Position numbers and translations under genes: made by a program
Source: Natronohydrobacter sp.
GTDB taxonomy: Bacteria > Pseudomonadota > Alphaproteobacteria > Rhodobacterales > Rhodobacteraceae
Assembly: GCA_007116445.1 (NCBI GenBank)
Contig: SKIM01000275.1
Coordinates: 1 to 19,183, forward strand
Direction: 5' to 3'
DNA length: 19,183 nucleotides
Shown here: positions 6,704 through 16,100 of the stretch, piece by piece
How the letters are laid out: every line of letters begins with the position of its first letter
Numbering within the stretch: position 1 is the stretch's first letter
The notes under the pieces: model-generated
What the model was told of the DNA's origin: nothing
Seen by the model: only the letters and a program-made list of their open reading frames with translations
The model's database searches: none

Positions 6704-8637
6704 GCGCGGCTGATCCGCATGTCTTCAGGGCGGCGGAGGCGCTGTTCGAGTTCCTGCTGCTCATGCTGCACGCGGTTGCGTTGGGGTGCGGGATATGCCG
6801 AGAGTGGCGGGCGGCCGTCATTGAGCGCTGCGAGCATGATATCGCGGCCAATGGGGGCGGCGGTAGACGACCCGCCCATCCCATGCTCGACCACTACTGA
6901 CACGGCAATGCGCGGCGTGTCAAAAGGCGCATAATTTACGAAAAGCGCATGGTTGCGCCGGTTCCAGGGCAGATCCTGTTGCCGACGTATCCCGGCATCC
7001 CGCTCGGCGCGGCTGATGGAGAACACCTGACTGGTTCCGGTCTTGCCCGCCATTCGCTGGCCCTCGGCGACCACACGCGAGGAATAGGCCGTGCCGCGTC
7101 GGTCATTGACCGTCTGATCCATGCCCTGACGGATCATCCGCAACCATTCGGGCCGCAGATCGAGACTGGCTGCGTGCACCTCGCTGCGCTCAAGCGGGTC
7201 GCGGATCAGCCGGGGCAGAACCGCAGTATTCGTGGCCAGCCGCGCAGTCATCACGGCCAGTTGCAACGGGGTGGACAACACGAACCCCTGGCCGATGGAG
7301 GCATTGATCGTATCGCCCACCTGCCATTCCGCATTGCGATTGGCGCGTTTCCATTCCCGCGTGGGATTGAGCCCCCCGGCGACCGAAGTGATCGGCAGAT
7401 CATAGCGGATACCCAGACCCAACCGGCTGGACATCGCATTGATCCTGTCGATCCCGCAACGCTGCGACATCTCGTAGAAATAAACGTCACAGCTTTCGGA
7501 CAATGCTGACACCAGCCCGACACGCCCATGCCCGCCGCGCTTCCAGCAATGGAACCTGTGGCCTGACACATCCATGTGACCAGGGCAAAAGACACTCTCG
7601 CGCCCATCGGTCACACCGGCTTCCAATGCGGCGAGTGCTGTGACCATCTTGAAGGTCGATCCGGGCGGATACATGCCCTGGACGGTCTTGTTGACAAGGG
7701 GGCGATGCTTGTTTTCCAGAAGTTCGTTGAAATCCGCCCGCGATATGCCGCGCACGAAGAGATTGGGATCAAAGCTCGGCGCAGAGGCCAGCGCGAGGAT
7801 ATCGCCATTGGCCGTGTCCATCACCACCGCCGCAGCGCTATGCCCATGCAGGCGTTCGAGCGCGTAGTTCTGCAAGGTGGCATCAATGGTCAGATGAACA
7901 TTGGCACCTGGTGTGCCTTCCACCCGGTCAAGTTCGCGCATGACCCGGCCGACAGCATTGACCTCGACGCGTTGCGAGCCCGCGCGCCCGCGAAGCCTGT
8001 CCTCGGCCAGCCGTTCGACGCCGACCTTGCCGATCTGGAAGCGCGGGATCAGCAGGACCGGGTCGGGCGTCTCAAGCGCTTCGAGATCGCGCTCCGAGAC
8101 AGGGCCGACATAGCCCACCACATGCGCCGTATCATCGCGCAGGGGATAGTTGCGCGATAGGCCCATCTCGGGCGTGACACCGGGCAGGGCAGGGGCATTG
8201 GACGCCACCCGACTGATTTCTTCCCAGCTGAGCCGCTCGGCCACTGTAACCGGCACAAAGGGACGATTGCGCAGCATGTCACGGCGCGCGCGCTCGATCT
8301 CGTCTTCGGTGAGTGCGATCAGCTTTGCCAGACGACCGAGCACCAGATCAATGTCGCCTGCATCATCGCGTTTGATCACCACACGGTAATTCTGTTCATT
8401 GCCCGCCAGCAAGACCCCGTTCCGATCGAGGATCAACCCACGGGTCGGGGGCAGCAGGCGCAGATTGATGCGGTTTTCCTCGGCCAGAAGGCGAAACTGT
8501 TCGGATTGTTCCAGCTGCATGTCACGCAGGCGCCACAGCAGCGCGCCCGCAACGCCCATCTGCAGCCCCCCAAAAACGAGTGCCCGCCGACTCACGATGC
8601 GGCAACTGATTTCTTTCTCGCGATCAGACCGTTTCAC
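6700..8637 (-). CDS. mrdA: Penicillin-binding protein 2, elongasome transpeptidase MrdA
   Basis: This class B transpeptidase cross-links peptidoglycan during lateral growth. It has 645 residues: one N-terminal membrane anchor (about 18-36), a pedestal domain beginning with LPPTRGLILDRNG (62-74), and the C-terminal transpeptidase domain. Its active site has Ser327 and Lys330 in GSTFK, the second motif Ser-Cys-Asp at 382-384, and KTGTSQ from 532. A Cys/His-rich segment, CPGHMDVSGHRFHCWKRGGH (351-370), lies between the first two motifs. The start is taken as GTG at 8637, which overlaps the mreD stop as GTGA; a longer in-frame extension to 8817 would run deep inside mreD and is unlikely. The stop overlaps rodA by 4 bp, as expected for a pair that acts as one complex. 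Confidence 0.94.
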   Translation of the reverse strand: MKRSDREKEISCRIVSRRALVFGGLQMGVAGALLWRLRDMQLEQSEQFRLLAEENRINLRLLPPTRGLILDRNGVLLAGNEQNYRVVIKRDDAGDIDLVLGRLAKLIALTEDEIERARRDMLRNRPFVPVTVAERLSWEEISRVASNAPALPGVTPEMGLSRNYPLRDDTAHVVGYVGPVSERDLEALETPDPVLLIPRFQIGKVGVERLAEDRLRGRAGSQRVEVNAVGRVMRELDRVEGTPGANVHLTIDATLQNYALERLHGHSAAAVVMDTANGDILALASAPSFDPNLFVRGISRADFNELLENKHRPLVNKTVQGMYPPGSTFKMVTALAALEAGVTDGRESVFCPGHMDVSGHRFHCWKRGGHGRVGLVSALSESCDVYFYEMSQRCGIDRINAMSSRLGLGIRYDLPITSVAGGLNPTREWKRANRNAEWQVGDTINASIGQGFVLSTPLQLAVMTARLATNTAVLPRLIRDPLERSEVHAASLDLRPEWLRMIRQGMDQTVNDRRGTAYSSRVVAEGQRMAGKTGTSQVFSISRAERDAGIRRQQDLPWNRRNHALFVNYAPFDTPRIAVSVVVEHGMGGSSTAAPIGRDIMLAALNDGRPPLSAYPAPQRNRVQHEQQELEQRLRRPEDMRISRA

Positions 8638-9233
8638 AATTTCTGTCCCAAAGCGTCCAGTTCGCCCGTGGCCGGTTTGCGCAATCCGAAGACAAATCGC
8701 GAAATCGCCACCATGACTGGGTAGGCCGCGATTGTGCCGAGTAAATGCACGAAGCTCAACCCGAGCGCAGGCAGCGGCACCATCACAATCGCGAGCACAG
8801 CACGATTTGCCAGCCACATCGCGACGAACAGTCCCGCAACCAACAGAAATTCTGAAAAGAACCGGTAGCTGCGAAACTGTGCAGCATGTCTGCGCAGAAA
8901 TTCACTCCCGAGCAGCACCATCATGGCCCAGAGCCCCGGCGGCCGCAGGAGCAGAATGTCTTCGAGCAGGAAATAGCCGGCAATCAGCGGAGCAGGCAGC
9001 AGATCCGGGCGGCGCAAGACCCAGGCCATCGTCAGGCATAACAAAAGGTCGGGCACCCCCATCTGCTCCCAAAGCGAGGACGCTTCGAATGCAACCAACC
9101 GCTCTTCTTCGCTCAGCGTCGCATCGATGCCGTATCCGCCCAGTGGAAGCAGTCGGTAAAAGGTCATCAGGGCGGCCAGAAGCAGAAAAAGTGCCATGAA
9201 GATCAGCCGCTTCGTGCGGCGACGTTCAACCAT
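8634..9233 (-). CDS. mreD: Rod shape-determining protein MreD
   Basis: MreD is a small integral membrane partner of MreC in the elongasome. The protein has 199 residues; after a basic start (MVERRRTKRL) there are about five to six hydrophobic spans. The sequence PDLLLCLTMAWVLRRPDLLPAPLIAGYFLLEDILLLRPPGLWAMM contains the P-D-x-L and L-x-D-x-L-L features seen in MreD proteins. The family is weakly conserved, so position between mreC and mrdA carries much of the call. The ATG at 9233 sits 8 bp inside the mreC end behind a GGGGAGGGCGAGG run that gives a good ribosome site; an in-frame ATG at 9263 is less likely. The stop overlaps the mrdA GTG start. Confidence 0.9.
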   Translation of the reverse strand: MVERRRTKRLIFMALFLLLAALMTFYRLLPLGGYGIDATLSEEERLVAFEASSLWEQMGVPDLLLCLTMAWVLRRPDLLPAPLIAGYFLLEDILLLRPPGLWAMMVLLGSEFLRRHAAQFRSYRFFSEFLLVAGLFVAMWLANRAVLAIVMVPLPALGLSFVHLLGTIAAYPVMVAISRFVFGLRKPATGELDALGQKL

Positions 9234-10137
9234 CCTCGCCCTCCCCGGAGAGCCCGCCCTCAAGACCGGTGGGGAGCTGTTCGGGCGTAATCAGTGCGCC
9301 GGTATCAGTGATGCGCTCGATCGGGCGTGAGCGCAGAACCCGCAGGAAATCCAGCCGTCCGAAATCGGCCGCGATTCGCACGCGCAGGCGCCGGTCGCGG
9401 GTGATCACGACTTCGCCCACCAGCAGCCCCGCCGGAAACACCCCACCGTCATCTGAGCTAATCACGCGGTCGCCGGGGCGCAGATCATCGGGGGTCTCGA
9501 CGAATTCGAGGACCGGGAAGGGCGAATTGTCACCGATCAGCATCGCCCGCTGGCCCGAAGGTTGCACGATGACGGGCACCGCGCTGGCGGTATCGGTCAG
9601 CAAGACAACGCGCGCTGTGCGTTGGCCCACACCGGCGATGCGCCCAGCCAGCCCAAGCCCGTCCATGACAGCCCAGCCGTCCTGCACCCCATCGCGCGCG
9701 CCCACATTCAACAAGACCGACTTGCGGAAGGGCGAGCCACTATCGGCCATCACCACGCCGGTCACATGGGTCAGCTGTGGATCAAGCCTGACCTGATTAA
9801 GGTCCAAGAGCTGCGCATTCCGCTGTTCGAGCTGCAAAGCAGCTTCGCGCCAGGACCGCATTTGCTGCAATTCACGGCGCAACTCCTGATTCTGTTCGAT
9901 GATGCGCGCATAGGAGCGGAAATTCTCGGCCATTGCGGCCAATCGTGCCACGGGCCGCATGGCCCAGTCGAATGACGGAACCACCCGGTCGATCACGGCC
10001 ATGCGAAACTGTTCGACACGCGGGCTGTCTATGCGCCAGACAAGGAAGACCGAGAGCAGGCTGACCGCGAGAACCCCGATCAGAACGCGTCGCACCGGGC
10101 GAATGAAATCCTGATCATATTTGCTGTCATCGCTCAA
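9226..10137 (-). CDS. mreC: Rod shape-determining protein MreC
   Basis: MreC is a bitopic inner-membrane protein whose periplasmic part scaffolds the elongasome and activates PBP2/RodA. It has 303 residues: a short cytosolic segment, one membrane span (about 17-35), a coiled coil (about 70-113, ENFRSYARIIEQNQELRREL onward), then the beta-barrel domain. The VTGVVMADSGSPFRKSVLLN, DGVQDGWAVMDGLGLAGRI and GDRVISSDDGGVFPAGLLVG stretches are typical MreC. The start codon is TTG at 10137, preceded by AGGA about 8 nt upstream; it gives a sensible N-terminus (MSDDSKYDQDF). It lies 25 bp after mreB and overlaps mreD by 8 bp. Confidence 0.93.
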   Translation of the reverse strand: MSDDSKYDQDFIRPVRRVLIGVLAVSLLSVFLVWRIDSPRVEQFRMAVIDRVVPSFDWAMRPVARLAAMAENFRSYARIIEQNQELRRELQQMRSWREAALQLEQRNAQLLDLNQVRLDPQLTHVTGVVMADSGSPFRKSVLLNVGARDGVQDGWAVMDGLGLAGRIAGVGQRTARVVLLTDTASAVPVIVQPSGQRAMLIGDNSPFPVLEFVETPDDLRPGDRVISSDDGGVFPAGLLVGEVVITRDRRLRVRIAADFGRLDFLRVLRSRPIERITDTGALITPEQLPTGLEGGLSGEGEDG

Positions 10138-10162
10138 GGCGCAGATCCTGCCGCTTCAGGCG

Positions 10163-11200
10163 TCAGCTGTCATAGTCAATGGCGTGACGCAATTGTTTCT
10201 CATATTCCAGCGCCTTGCCCGTGCCAATCGCCACACAGTTAAGTGCCTCATCCGCGACCGAAATCGACAGGCCGGTCTGTTCACGCAGCGCCAGATCCAG
10301 CTCGCCCAGAAGCGCGCCGCCGCCGGTCAGCATCACGCCCCGGTCAACGATATCGGCGGCCAGATCAGGCGGCGTCGTCTCCAGTGCGATCATCACGGCC
10401 TCGCAGATCGTGGTCACAGTCTCTGCGAGGGCCTCGGCCACTTGCGCTTGCGTGATCTCGGCTTCCTTGGGCACGCCATTGAGAAGATCGCGCCCGCGCA
10501 CCAGCATCGATTTCCCGCGCCCGTCATCGGGCATGCGCGCTGTGCCGATCGCACATTTGATCTTTTCCGCGGTCGATTCGCCGATCAGCAGGTTGAGGTT
10601 GCGCCGCAGGAAGCTGACAATCGATTCGTCCATCCGGTCGCCACCAACACGCACCGAGCGGGCATATACGATGTCGCCCAGGCTGAGCACGGCGACTTCG
10701 GTCGTCCCGCCGCCGATATCAACCACCATCGACCCTGTCGGGTCAGTGATCGGCATGCCGGCCCCGATGGCCGCGGCAATCGGCTCGGAAATCAGGCCCG
10801 CGCGCCGTGCGCCGGCCGAGAGCACTGATTGCCGGATCGCACGCTTTTCGACCGGGGTTGCGCCATAAGGCACACACACGATCACTTTCGGCTTTGAGAA
10901 CACTGTGTTGCGATGCACTTTGCGGATGAAATGCTTGATCATTTCTTCGGCGACATCGAAATCCGCGATCACCCCGTCGCGCATCGGGCGGATCGCTTCG
11001 ATACTGCCAGGCGTCCGGCCCTGCATCAGTTTCGCATCTTCCCCGACCGCCAGAACGGCCTTGCGGCCATCCTTCGAATGATAGGCCACGACCGAGGGTT
11101 CATTCAGAATGATCCCACGCCCCTTCACATAAACCAGGGTGTTGGCCGTCCCGAGGTCGATGGCCATGTCTGTCGAAAACAGGCTGGGAAAAAATCTCAT
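10163..11200 (-). CDS. mreB: Bacterial actin homologue MreB
   Basis: MreB forms ATP-dependent membrane-bound filaments that orient elongation machinery. The 345-residue length is typical. The N-terminus MRFFPSLFS is a short amphipathic membrane-binding segment. Phosphate-1 motif is DLGTANT (15-21), phosphate-2 is VDIGGGTTE (from 160), and the late adenosine-side motif GVMLTGGGALL is present. LISEPIAAAIGAG (136-148) is the strongly conserved core. The ATG at 11200 is chosen because it gives exactly the family N-terminus; the in-frame ATG at 11377 would add 59 non-homologous residues. It is the first gene of the mreBCD-mrdA-rodA operon and is divergent from the Kef antiporter gene. A candidate promoter lies about 65 bp upstream. 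Confidence 0.97.
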   Translation of the reverse strand: MRFFPSLFSTDMAIDLGTANTLVYVKGRGIILNEPSVVAYHSKDGRKAVLAVGEDAKLMQGRTPGSIEAIRPMRDGVIADFDVAEEMIKHFIRKVHRNTVFSKPKVIVCVPYGATPVEKRAIRQSVLSAGARRAGLISEPIAAAIGAGMPITDPTGSMVVDIGGGTTEVAVLSLGDIVYARSVRVGGDRMDESIVSFLRRNLNLLIGESTAEKIKCAIGTARMPDDGRGKSMLVRGRDLLNGVPKEAEITQAQVAEALAETVTTICEAVMIALETTPPDLAADIVDRGVMLTGGGALLGELDLALREQTGLSISVADEALNCVAIGTGKALEYEKQLRHAIDYDS

Positions 11201-11265
11201 TCCGGGGTTCCAGTGCTCGCAAAAGAAGAAACGCGCCTCGCAAGGCCCGTCATAACTCCCCTGCC

Positions 11266-11294
11266 TTATAGGGCCGGGATGGTCGAAGGGTAAA
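11266..11294 (-). promoter_or_regulatory. Candidate sigma-70 promoter of the mre operon
   Basis: On the minus strand TTTACC (+ strand 11289-11294) and CTATAA (11266-11271) are separated by exactly 17 bp. The predicted transcript would start near 11258 and have a leader of about 58 nt before the mreB ATG. Assigned by eye from consensus and spacing only. Confidence 0.4.
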
Positions 11295-11330
11295 GGGGGG
11301 GGAGCCACGCAATGGGCAGGAAGTGGCCCG

Positions 11331-11367
11331 GTCGGCGCAAGTTTGCGTGACCGACAGTCGTTGCGAC
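11331..11367. repeat. Two adjacent inverted repeats in the mreB / Kef divergent region
   Basis: GTCGG-CGCAA (11331-11340) pairs with TTGCG and CCGAC (11343-11347, 11351-11355), giving a 10-bp stem with a 3-nt bulge and a 2-nt centre. A second small hairpin GTCG-ttg-CGAC follows at 11357-11367. They lie about 130 bp upstream of mreB and 100 bp upstream of the Kef gene. No T-run follows, so operator or leader structure is as likely as termination. Confidence 0.4.
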
Positions 11368-11467
11368 AGGCCTGCATATGAACGAGCCACGGTCCGGCTT
11401 ACCCTAGCCAACACTGTCAATGCAGGATAACACAGGGCAACTGGCATGATGACAGAAAGGCAGAGCT

Positions 11468-13153
11468 TTGGACGCAAATTTTGCCTCGATATTCTACGAA
11501 ATTGCGCTTCTGGTGCTTCTCGCTGCCGGGGTGGGCTTTATCGGGCTGATGCTGCGTCAGCCGCTGGTCGTGGCCTTCATCGCCGTGGGCGTCCTGGCCG
11601 GGCCGGATGCACTGGGGCTGGTGTCATCGGTGGATTTCATCGAGACGCTCAGCCAGATTTCCATCGCTGTCCTGCTCTTTCTGGTCGGGCTGAAACTCGA
11701 TGTGAGCCTGGTGCGCAATCTGGGCAAGGTCGCTGTGGCGACAGGGCTGGGGCAGGTGACATTCACTGCGGCGTTTGGCTTCCTGATCTGCCTGGCGCTG
11801 GGGATCGATCCGGTGACCTCGCTCTACATTGCGGTCGCCCTCACATTTTCATCCACCATCATCATCGTGAAGCTCTTGTCGGACAAGCAGGAAATCGGCG
11901 CTCTGCATGGCAAGATCGCGCTTGGTTTCCTGATCGTGCAGGATATTTTCGTGGTGCTCGCCATGGTCACGCTTTCGGCGATCGGGGTCGGGCTTGGCGA
12001 AGACAGCGGCGGCGTCTGGGAGGTCGTGCAGGTTTTCCTCGGCGGTGCGCTCATGGTCGCGGCCGTGATCCTGTTCATTCGCTATGTGGCTGACCCTCTG
12101 CTGTCACGCGTGGCGCGCTCGCCGGAATTGATGGTCATCTTCGCGGTAGGCTGGGCCGCCAGCCTTGCCGCTCTGGGCGATGTGCTGGGATTTGGCAAGG
12201 AACTCGGTGGGCTGTTGGCCGGGGTCTCGCTGGCCTCGACCGATTTTCGCGAAGCAATCAGCTCGCGGCTGGCCAGCCTGCGCGATTTTCTGCTGCTGTT
12301 CTTCTTCATCAATCTCGGTGCCGGGTTGCAGCTTTCGACTCTGGGCGATCAGATCGGCCCGGCTATCGTGCTGTCGCTCTTCGTTCTGATCGGCAATCCG
12401 CTGATTGTCCTCGCGATCATGGGGTATATGGGCTACCGTAAGCGCACGGGGTTTCTGGCCGGGCTGACGGTCGCGCAGATTTCCGAATTCTCGCTGATCT
12501 TCATGGCGATGGGGATCACCATAGGCCATGTTGGCCAGCAGGCCATGGGTCTGGTGACGCTGGTCGGGCTGGTGACGATCGCGCTGTCGGTCTACATGAT
12601 CACCTGGTCACACAAGCTTTTCGAGATCTGTGAACCTTATCTGGGGATCTTCGAGCGTCGACAGGCGCATCGCGAAACTGATGACACCCAGAGCGCGGAG
12701 CTGCGCGGGTATGATTTCATCATTTTCGGGCTCGGGCGCTATGGCTGCCGTATTGGCGCGCGGCTGAGTGAACAGGGTTACCGGGTTCTGGGCATCGACT
12801 TCGACCCCGAAGCGCTGGCGAATTGGCGACGGATGGGGCTGGATGCCAGCTATGGCGATGCAACAGACCCGGAATTCGTGGCCCATATCGATCTGCGAGA
12901 TGTTCGCGCGGTCGTCTCAGCAGTCCCGCGCGACCGTGGTGCACTGACAGAAGCCGATCCGCAGCTTGCGCTTCTGCATGGGCTGCAATCGGCCAATTAT
13001 CGCGGGCGGGTTTTCCTTTCGGTGCAGAAAGTCGCAGAGGCTGATGAGCTGATGCGTCAGGGCGCGAGCGTTGTCCTCAAGCCATTTGATGATGCCGCCG
13101 ATTACGCTGTGCGCCAGCTGACCGCCCCGCAGAAAGTGCCCGCCACTGATTGA
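11468..13153 (+). CDS. Kef-type cation/proton antiporter with C-terminal RCK (TrkA-N) domain
   Basis: This inner-membrane protein of 561 residues belongs to the CPA2 monovalent cation:proton antiporter family (KefB/KefC/YbaL-like). Residues ~5-385 form about a dozen membrane spans; FLIVQDIFVVLAM (154-166) has the conserved Gln158-Asp159 pair, and GFGKELGGLLAGVSLAST and INLGAGLQLS are family segments. Residues ~413-550 are a cytosolic RCK domain with nucleotide-binding GLGRYG (421-426), the acidic IDFDPE after strand two, and GDATDPEF. The start is TTG at 11468 behind AAAGG; an in-frame TGA at 11447 excludes a longer product, and the next ATG would remove the first span. Likely roles are potassium efflux or pH/redox protection; no KefF/KefG partner is adjacent. 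It converges on the RND pump gene 15 bp away. Confidence 0.9.
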   Translation: MDANFASIFYEIALLVLLAAGVGFIGLMLRQPLVVAFIAVGVLAGPDALGLVSSVDFIETLSQISIAVLLFLVGLKLDVSLVRNLGKVAVATGLGQVTFTAAFGFLICLALGIDPVTSLYIAVALTFSSTIIIVKLLSDKQEIGALHGKIALGFLIVQDIFVVLAMVTLSAIGVGLGEDSGGVWEVVQVFLGGALMVAAVILFIRYVADPLLSRVARSPELMVIFAVGWAASLAALGDVLGFGKELGGLLAGVSLASTDFREAISSRLASLRDFLLLFFFINLGAGLQLSTLGDQIGPAIVLSLFVLIGNPLIVLAIMGYMGYRKRTGFLAGLTVAQISEFSLIFMAMGITIGHVGQQAMGLVTLVGLVTIALSVYMITWSHKLFEICEPYLGIFERRQAHRETDDTQSAELRGYDFIIFGLGRYGCRIGARLSEQGYRVLGIDFDPEALANWRRMGLDASYGDATDPEFVAHIDLRDVRAVVSAVPRDRGALTEADPQLALLHGLQSANYRGRVFLSVQKVAEADELMRQGASVVLKPFDDAADYAVRQLTAPQKVPATD

Positions 13154-13168
13154 GCACTGATTTTCTGA

Positions 13169-16100
13169 CTAAAGGCTGCGTGTGCGCATCGCCTGGCTGA
13201 GCTCTGCGTCGAGTTTGCGCGCCCCTTCGGCCCGTGCGGCACTGAACCGCGCAAGCAACAGATAGGCCACAGGGGTCAGATAGAGCGTGGCCAGTGTCGC
13301 CGGTCCAAGACCCCCGACCACGACCCAACCCAGTGCCTCGCGCGCCTCGGCGCCAGGGCCAGTGGACAGGATCAGCGGCACACCACCCAGCACAGTCGAG
13401 GTCATGGTCATCATCACCGGGCGCAGACGGATGCGGGTGGCATCGCGGATCGCATCGGCGATCTCGGCGCCTTCATCGCGCAGCTGATTGGCGAATTCCA
13501 CGATCAGGATGCCGTTCTTGGCCATGATCCCCACCAGAAGCACTAGCCCGATCTGCGAATAGACATTCAGACTGACCCCGGTAAACAGCAACGCAAAGGC
13601 CGCGCAAGCCAACCCCAGTGGCACTGTGACCATGACCACGATGGCGGACACGAAGCTCTCGAATTGTGCTGCCAGAACCAGAAACACGATCAGGATTGCA
13701 AAGCCGAAGACAAGCACGATACCGGCAGAAGTTTCGTCCAGCGTCGCGGCCTCGGCCAGAGGCAAGAGGCGATGATCTGCAGGAAGAATTTCGGACGCCA
13801 GACGCTCAGTCTCGGCCATTGCGGCTCCAAGCGAGAAGCCGGGCGCGAGACTTGCGGTGATCTGCACTGCGCGGCTCTGGTCCTCGCGGGTCAACTGCGG
13901 GGCTGTTGCGCGTTCTTCCAGGCTGATGAAGCTCGAAATCGAGATGATCTGGCCCCCGGCATTGCGCACGAAACTCTGCTCAAGATCATTGGGGTCACGC
14001 ACGGGCGTGCGTGTGGACAACATCTGAATGTCGAAACTGCGGTCCTCGATGAAGACATTGCCGACACTGCGCCCGTCGAGCACGGCCTGCAACGCCTCGG
14101 CCAGCCCGTCGAGATCCACACCCAGATCCGACGCCCGGTCGCGATCCACGCTGATCGACAATTGTGGCTGCGTGGTTTCAAAATCAAGCCGCACCTGACC
14201 GAAGCGGCCCTGTGCGTTCATGGCAGCAACGAGTGCATCGGCGCTGTCGGCCAGCGCATCATAGTTATTGCCTAGAACCGCGAAGCGCAGCCCTTGCCCT
14301 GCGCCCCTGATGCGCAGCGAATTGGGCTGTATGGCAAAAGCCCGAACACCGATGACATTGCGCAAACCGGCATTGATCTGGCCGACGATCTCTTGCTGAC
14401 TGCGGGCGCGCTGATCCCAATCGGCAAGCGTCATGACCATGAAGGCCCGGTTCTCCTGCCCGCCAATGCCGATGATGGAAAAGACATTCGTCACTTCGCC
14501 TGCATCGCGCAGCGGGGCGATGATGGCTTCGATCTCGCGCACCTTGCGGTCGGTGAAATCGATCGATACGCCCTGTGGGGCGGTCACTGACAGGAGCGCC
14601 ACGCCGCGATCTTCGGGCGGGGTCAATTCCTGTGGGATCGATTGCGCTGCAAACCAACCCGAGGCAGCAAAGAGAAGCGCGGCGACGATCACCAGAAAGG
14701 GCTGCGCGAGCGCGCCGGACAGGCTGCGTTCGTAATATGCGGCAATCTTGCTGCCCGCGCGCGCCGTCAAGCTGGGCGCTTGCTGCGCTGCGGGTTCGGT
14801 TGCCCGCAACATCTTGCTGGCCAGCACCGGGCAGAGCGAGAGCGCGACGACGGATGACAACAGCACGGCCATCGCCAGTGTGAAGCCGAATTCGCGAAAC
14901 AAGCCGCCCGCTTGTCCGGGCAAGAACGAGAGCGGGATGAAAACGGCCGCCAGCGTCGCGGTTGTCGTGACCACGGCAAAGAAAACCTGCCGCGTGCCCA
15001 AAACTGCCGCGGCCCGCACGCCCATGCCCTGCGCGCGACGGCGCACGATGTTTTCCAGCACGACGATTGCGTCATCCACCACCATGCCGGTGGCCAGAAC
15101 CAGTGCGAGCAGTGTCAGGATATTGACCGAAAATCCGACCAGATAGATCGCCGCAAGCGTGCCGATCAGCGCGATGGGCATGGTGACTGCGGGCACCAGC
15201 GTTGCCCGCGCGTCGCGCAGAAACAGATAAATCGTAGCGACCACGATCAGCAGGGCGAGCGTCAATGTCTTGAGCACTTCCGTGATCGCGCCACCCACGA
15301 AAATCGCCTCATCCGAGGTGACAAAGATCCGCACATCCTCGGGCAGGATCTCTTGCAATTCATCCACGATCTGGCGGACATTCCGTGAGATTTCCAGCGT
15401 ATTGCTCTGGGCCTGACGCAAGATGCCCAAACCGATCCCCGTCTGGCCATTGGCGCGCAGCTGCGTTTCGCCGGGGGCAGGGCCGAGTGTGACTGTCGCA
15501 ACATCGCCCAGCCGCATGTCGCCGCGCAGCGCCAGAGCTTCGAAATCCGCTGCCGTGGTCACAGACGCGGTGGTGCGGACCTGCAGCGACTGTCGGTCAT
15601 TCGACAAGGCGCCCGCCGGAACATCGAAAGACACTGTGCGCAACGCTCTGCGGACATCGCTCAGGTCCAGCCCGCGTGCAGCCAGTTCCAGCATGTCGAT
15701 ATCGACGCGGAAGATCTCTGCCCGATTGCCAAAGATCTGCAGATCCGCGACGCCGGGTGCCGAAATCAGCCGATCCTCCACCACGTCCTGCACCAGGCGG
15801 CTCAGGTCTTGAACTGATCGCACTGGCGATGTGACGGAGATCCGCATCACGGCATCGGAATCTGAGTCCGCCTTGATGATCCGCGGCTCGTCCACATCAT
15901 CGGGCAGCGCATTGCGGATCCGGGCGATGGCATCCCGGATATCGGTCGCGGCGACATCTATATCAGTGCTGTCGCTGAACTCCGCCACCACGCGCGACCG
16001 TCCGAAGCGCGATTCCGATGACAGATTCTGGACACCAGCCACGCGCCCGACTGCGCCCTCGATACGCGAGGTGACTTCGCGGTCGATTGTCTCTGGTCCC

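Larger units (their letters stand above)
11201..11467. other. Divergent intergenic region between mreB and the Kef antiporter gene
   Basis: This 267-bp region must hold the start signals for both the mre operon (minus) and the antiporter gene (plus). It contains the candidate mre promoter at 11266-11294 and the inverted repeats at 11331-11367. A TTGACA hexamer occurs on the minus strand at 11415-11420 but has no matching -10. No plus-strand promoter was convincing and no small gene is evident. Confidence 0.5.

Noticed and set aside
8638..8817. 60-codon N-terminal extension of PBP2
   Set aside because: It lies wholly within mreD; the GTG at 8637 overlaps the mreD stop exactly and gives the standard N-terminus.
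11201..11377. 59-residue upstream extension of MreB
   Set aside because: The added residues are low complexity and unlike MreB; the internal ATG at 11200 gives the typical N-terminus and length.
11415..11420. Minus-strand TTGACA as the mreB -35 element
   Set aside because: No acceptable -10 hexamer lies 16-18 bp downstream; the TTTACC/CTATAA pair nearer mreB fits better.
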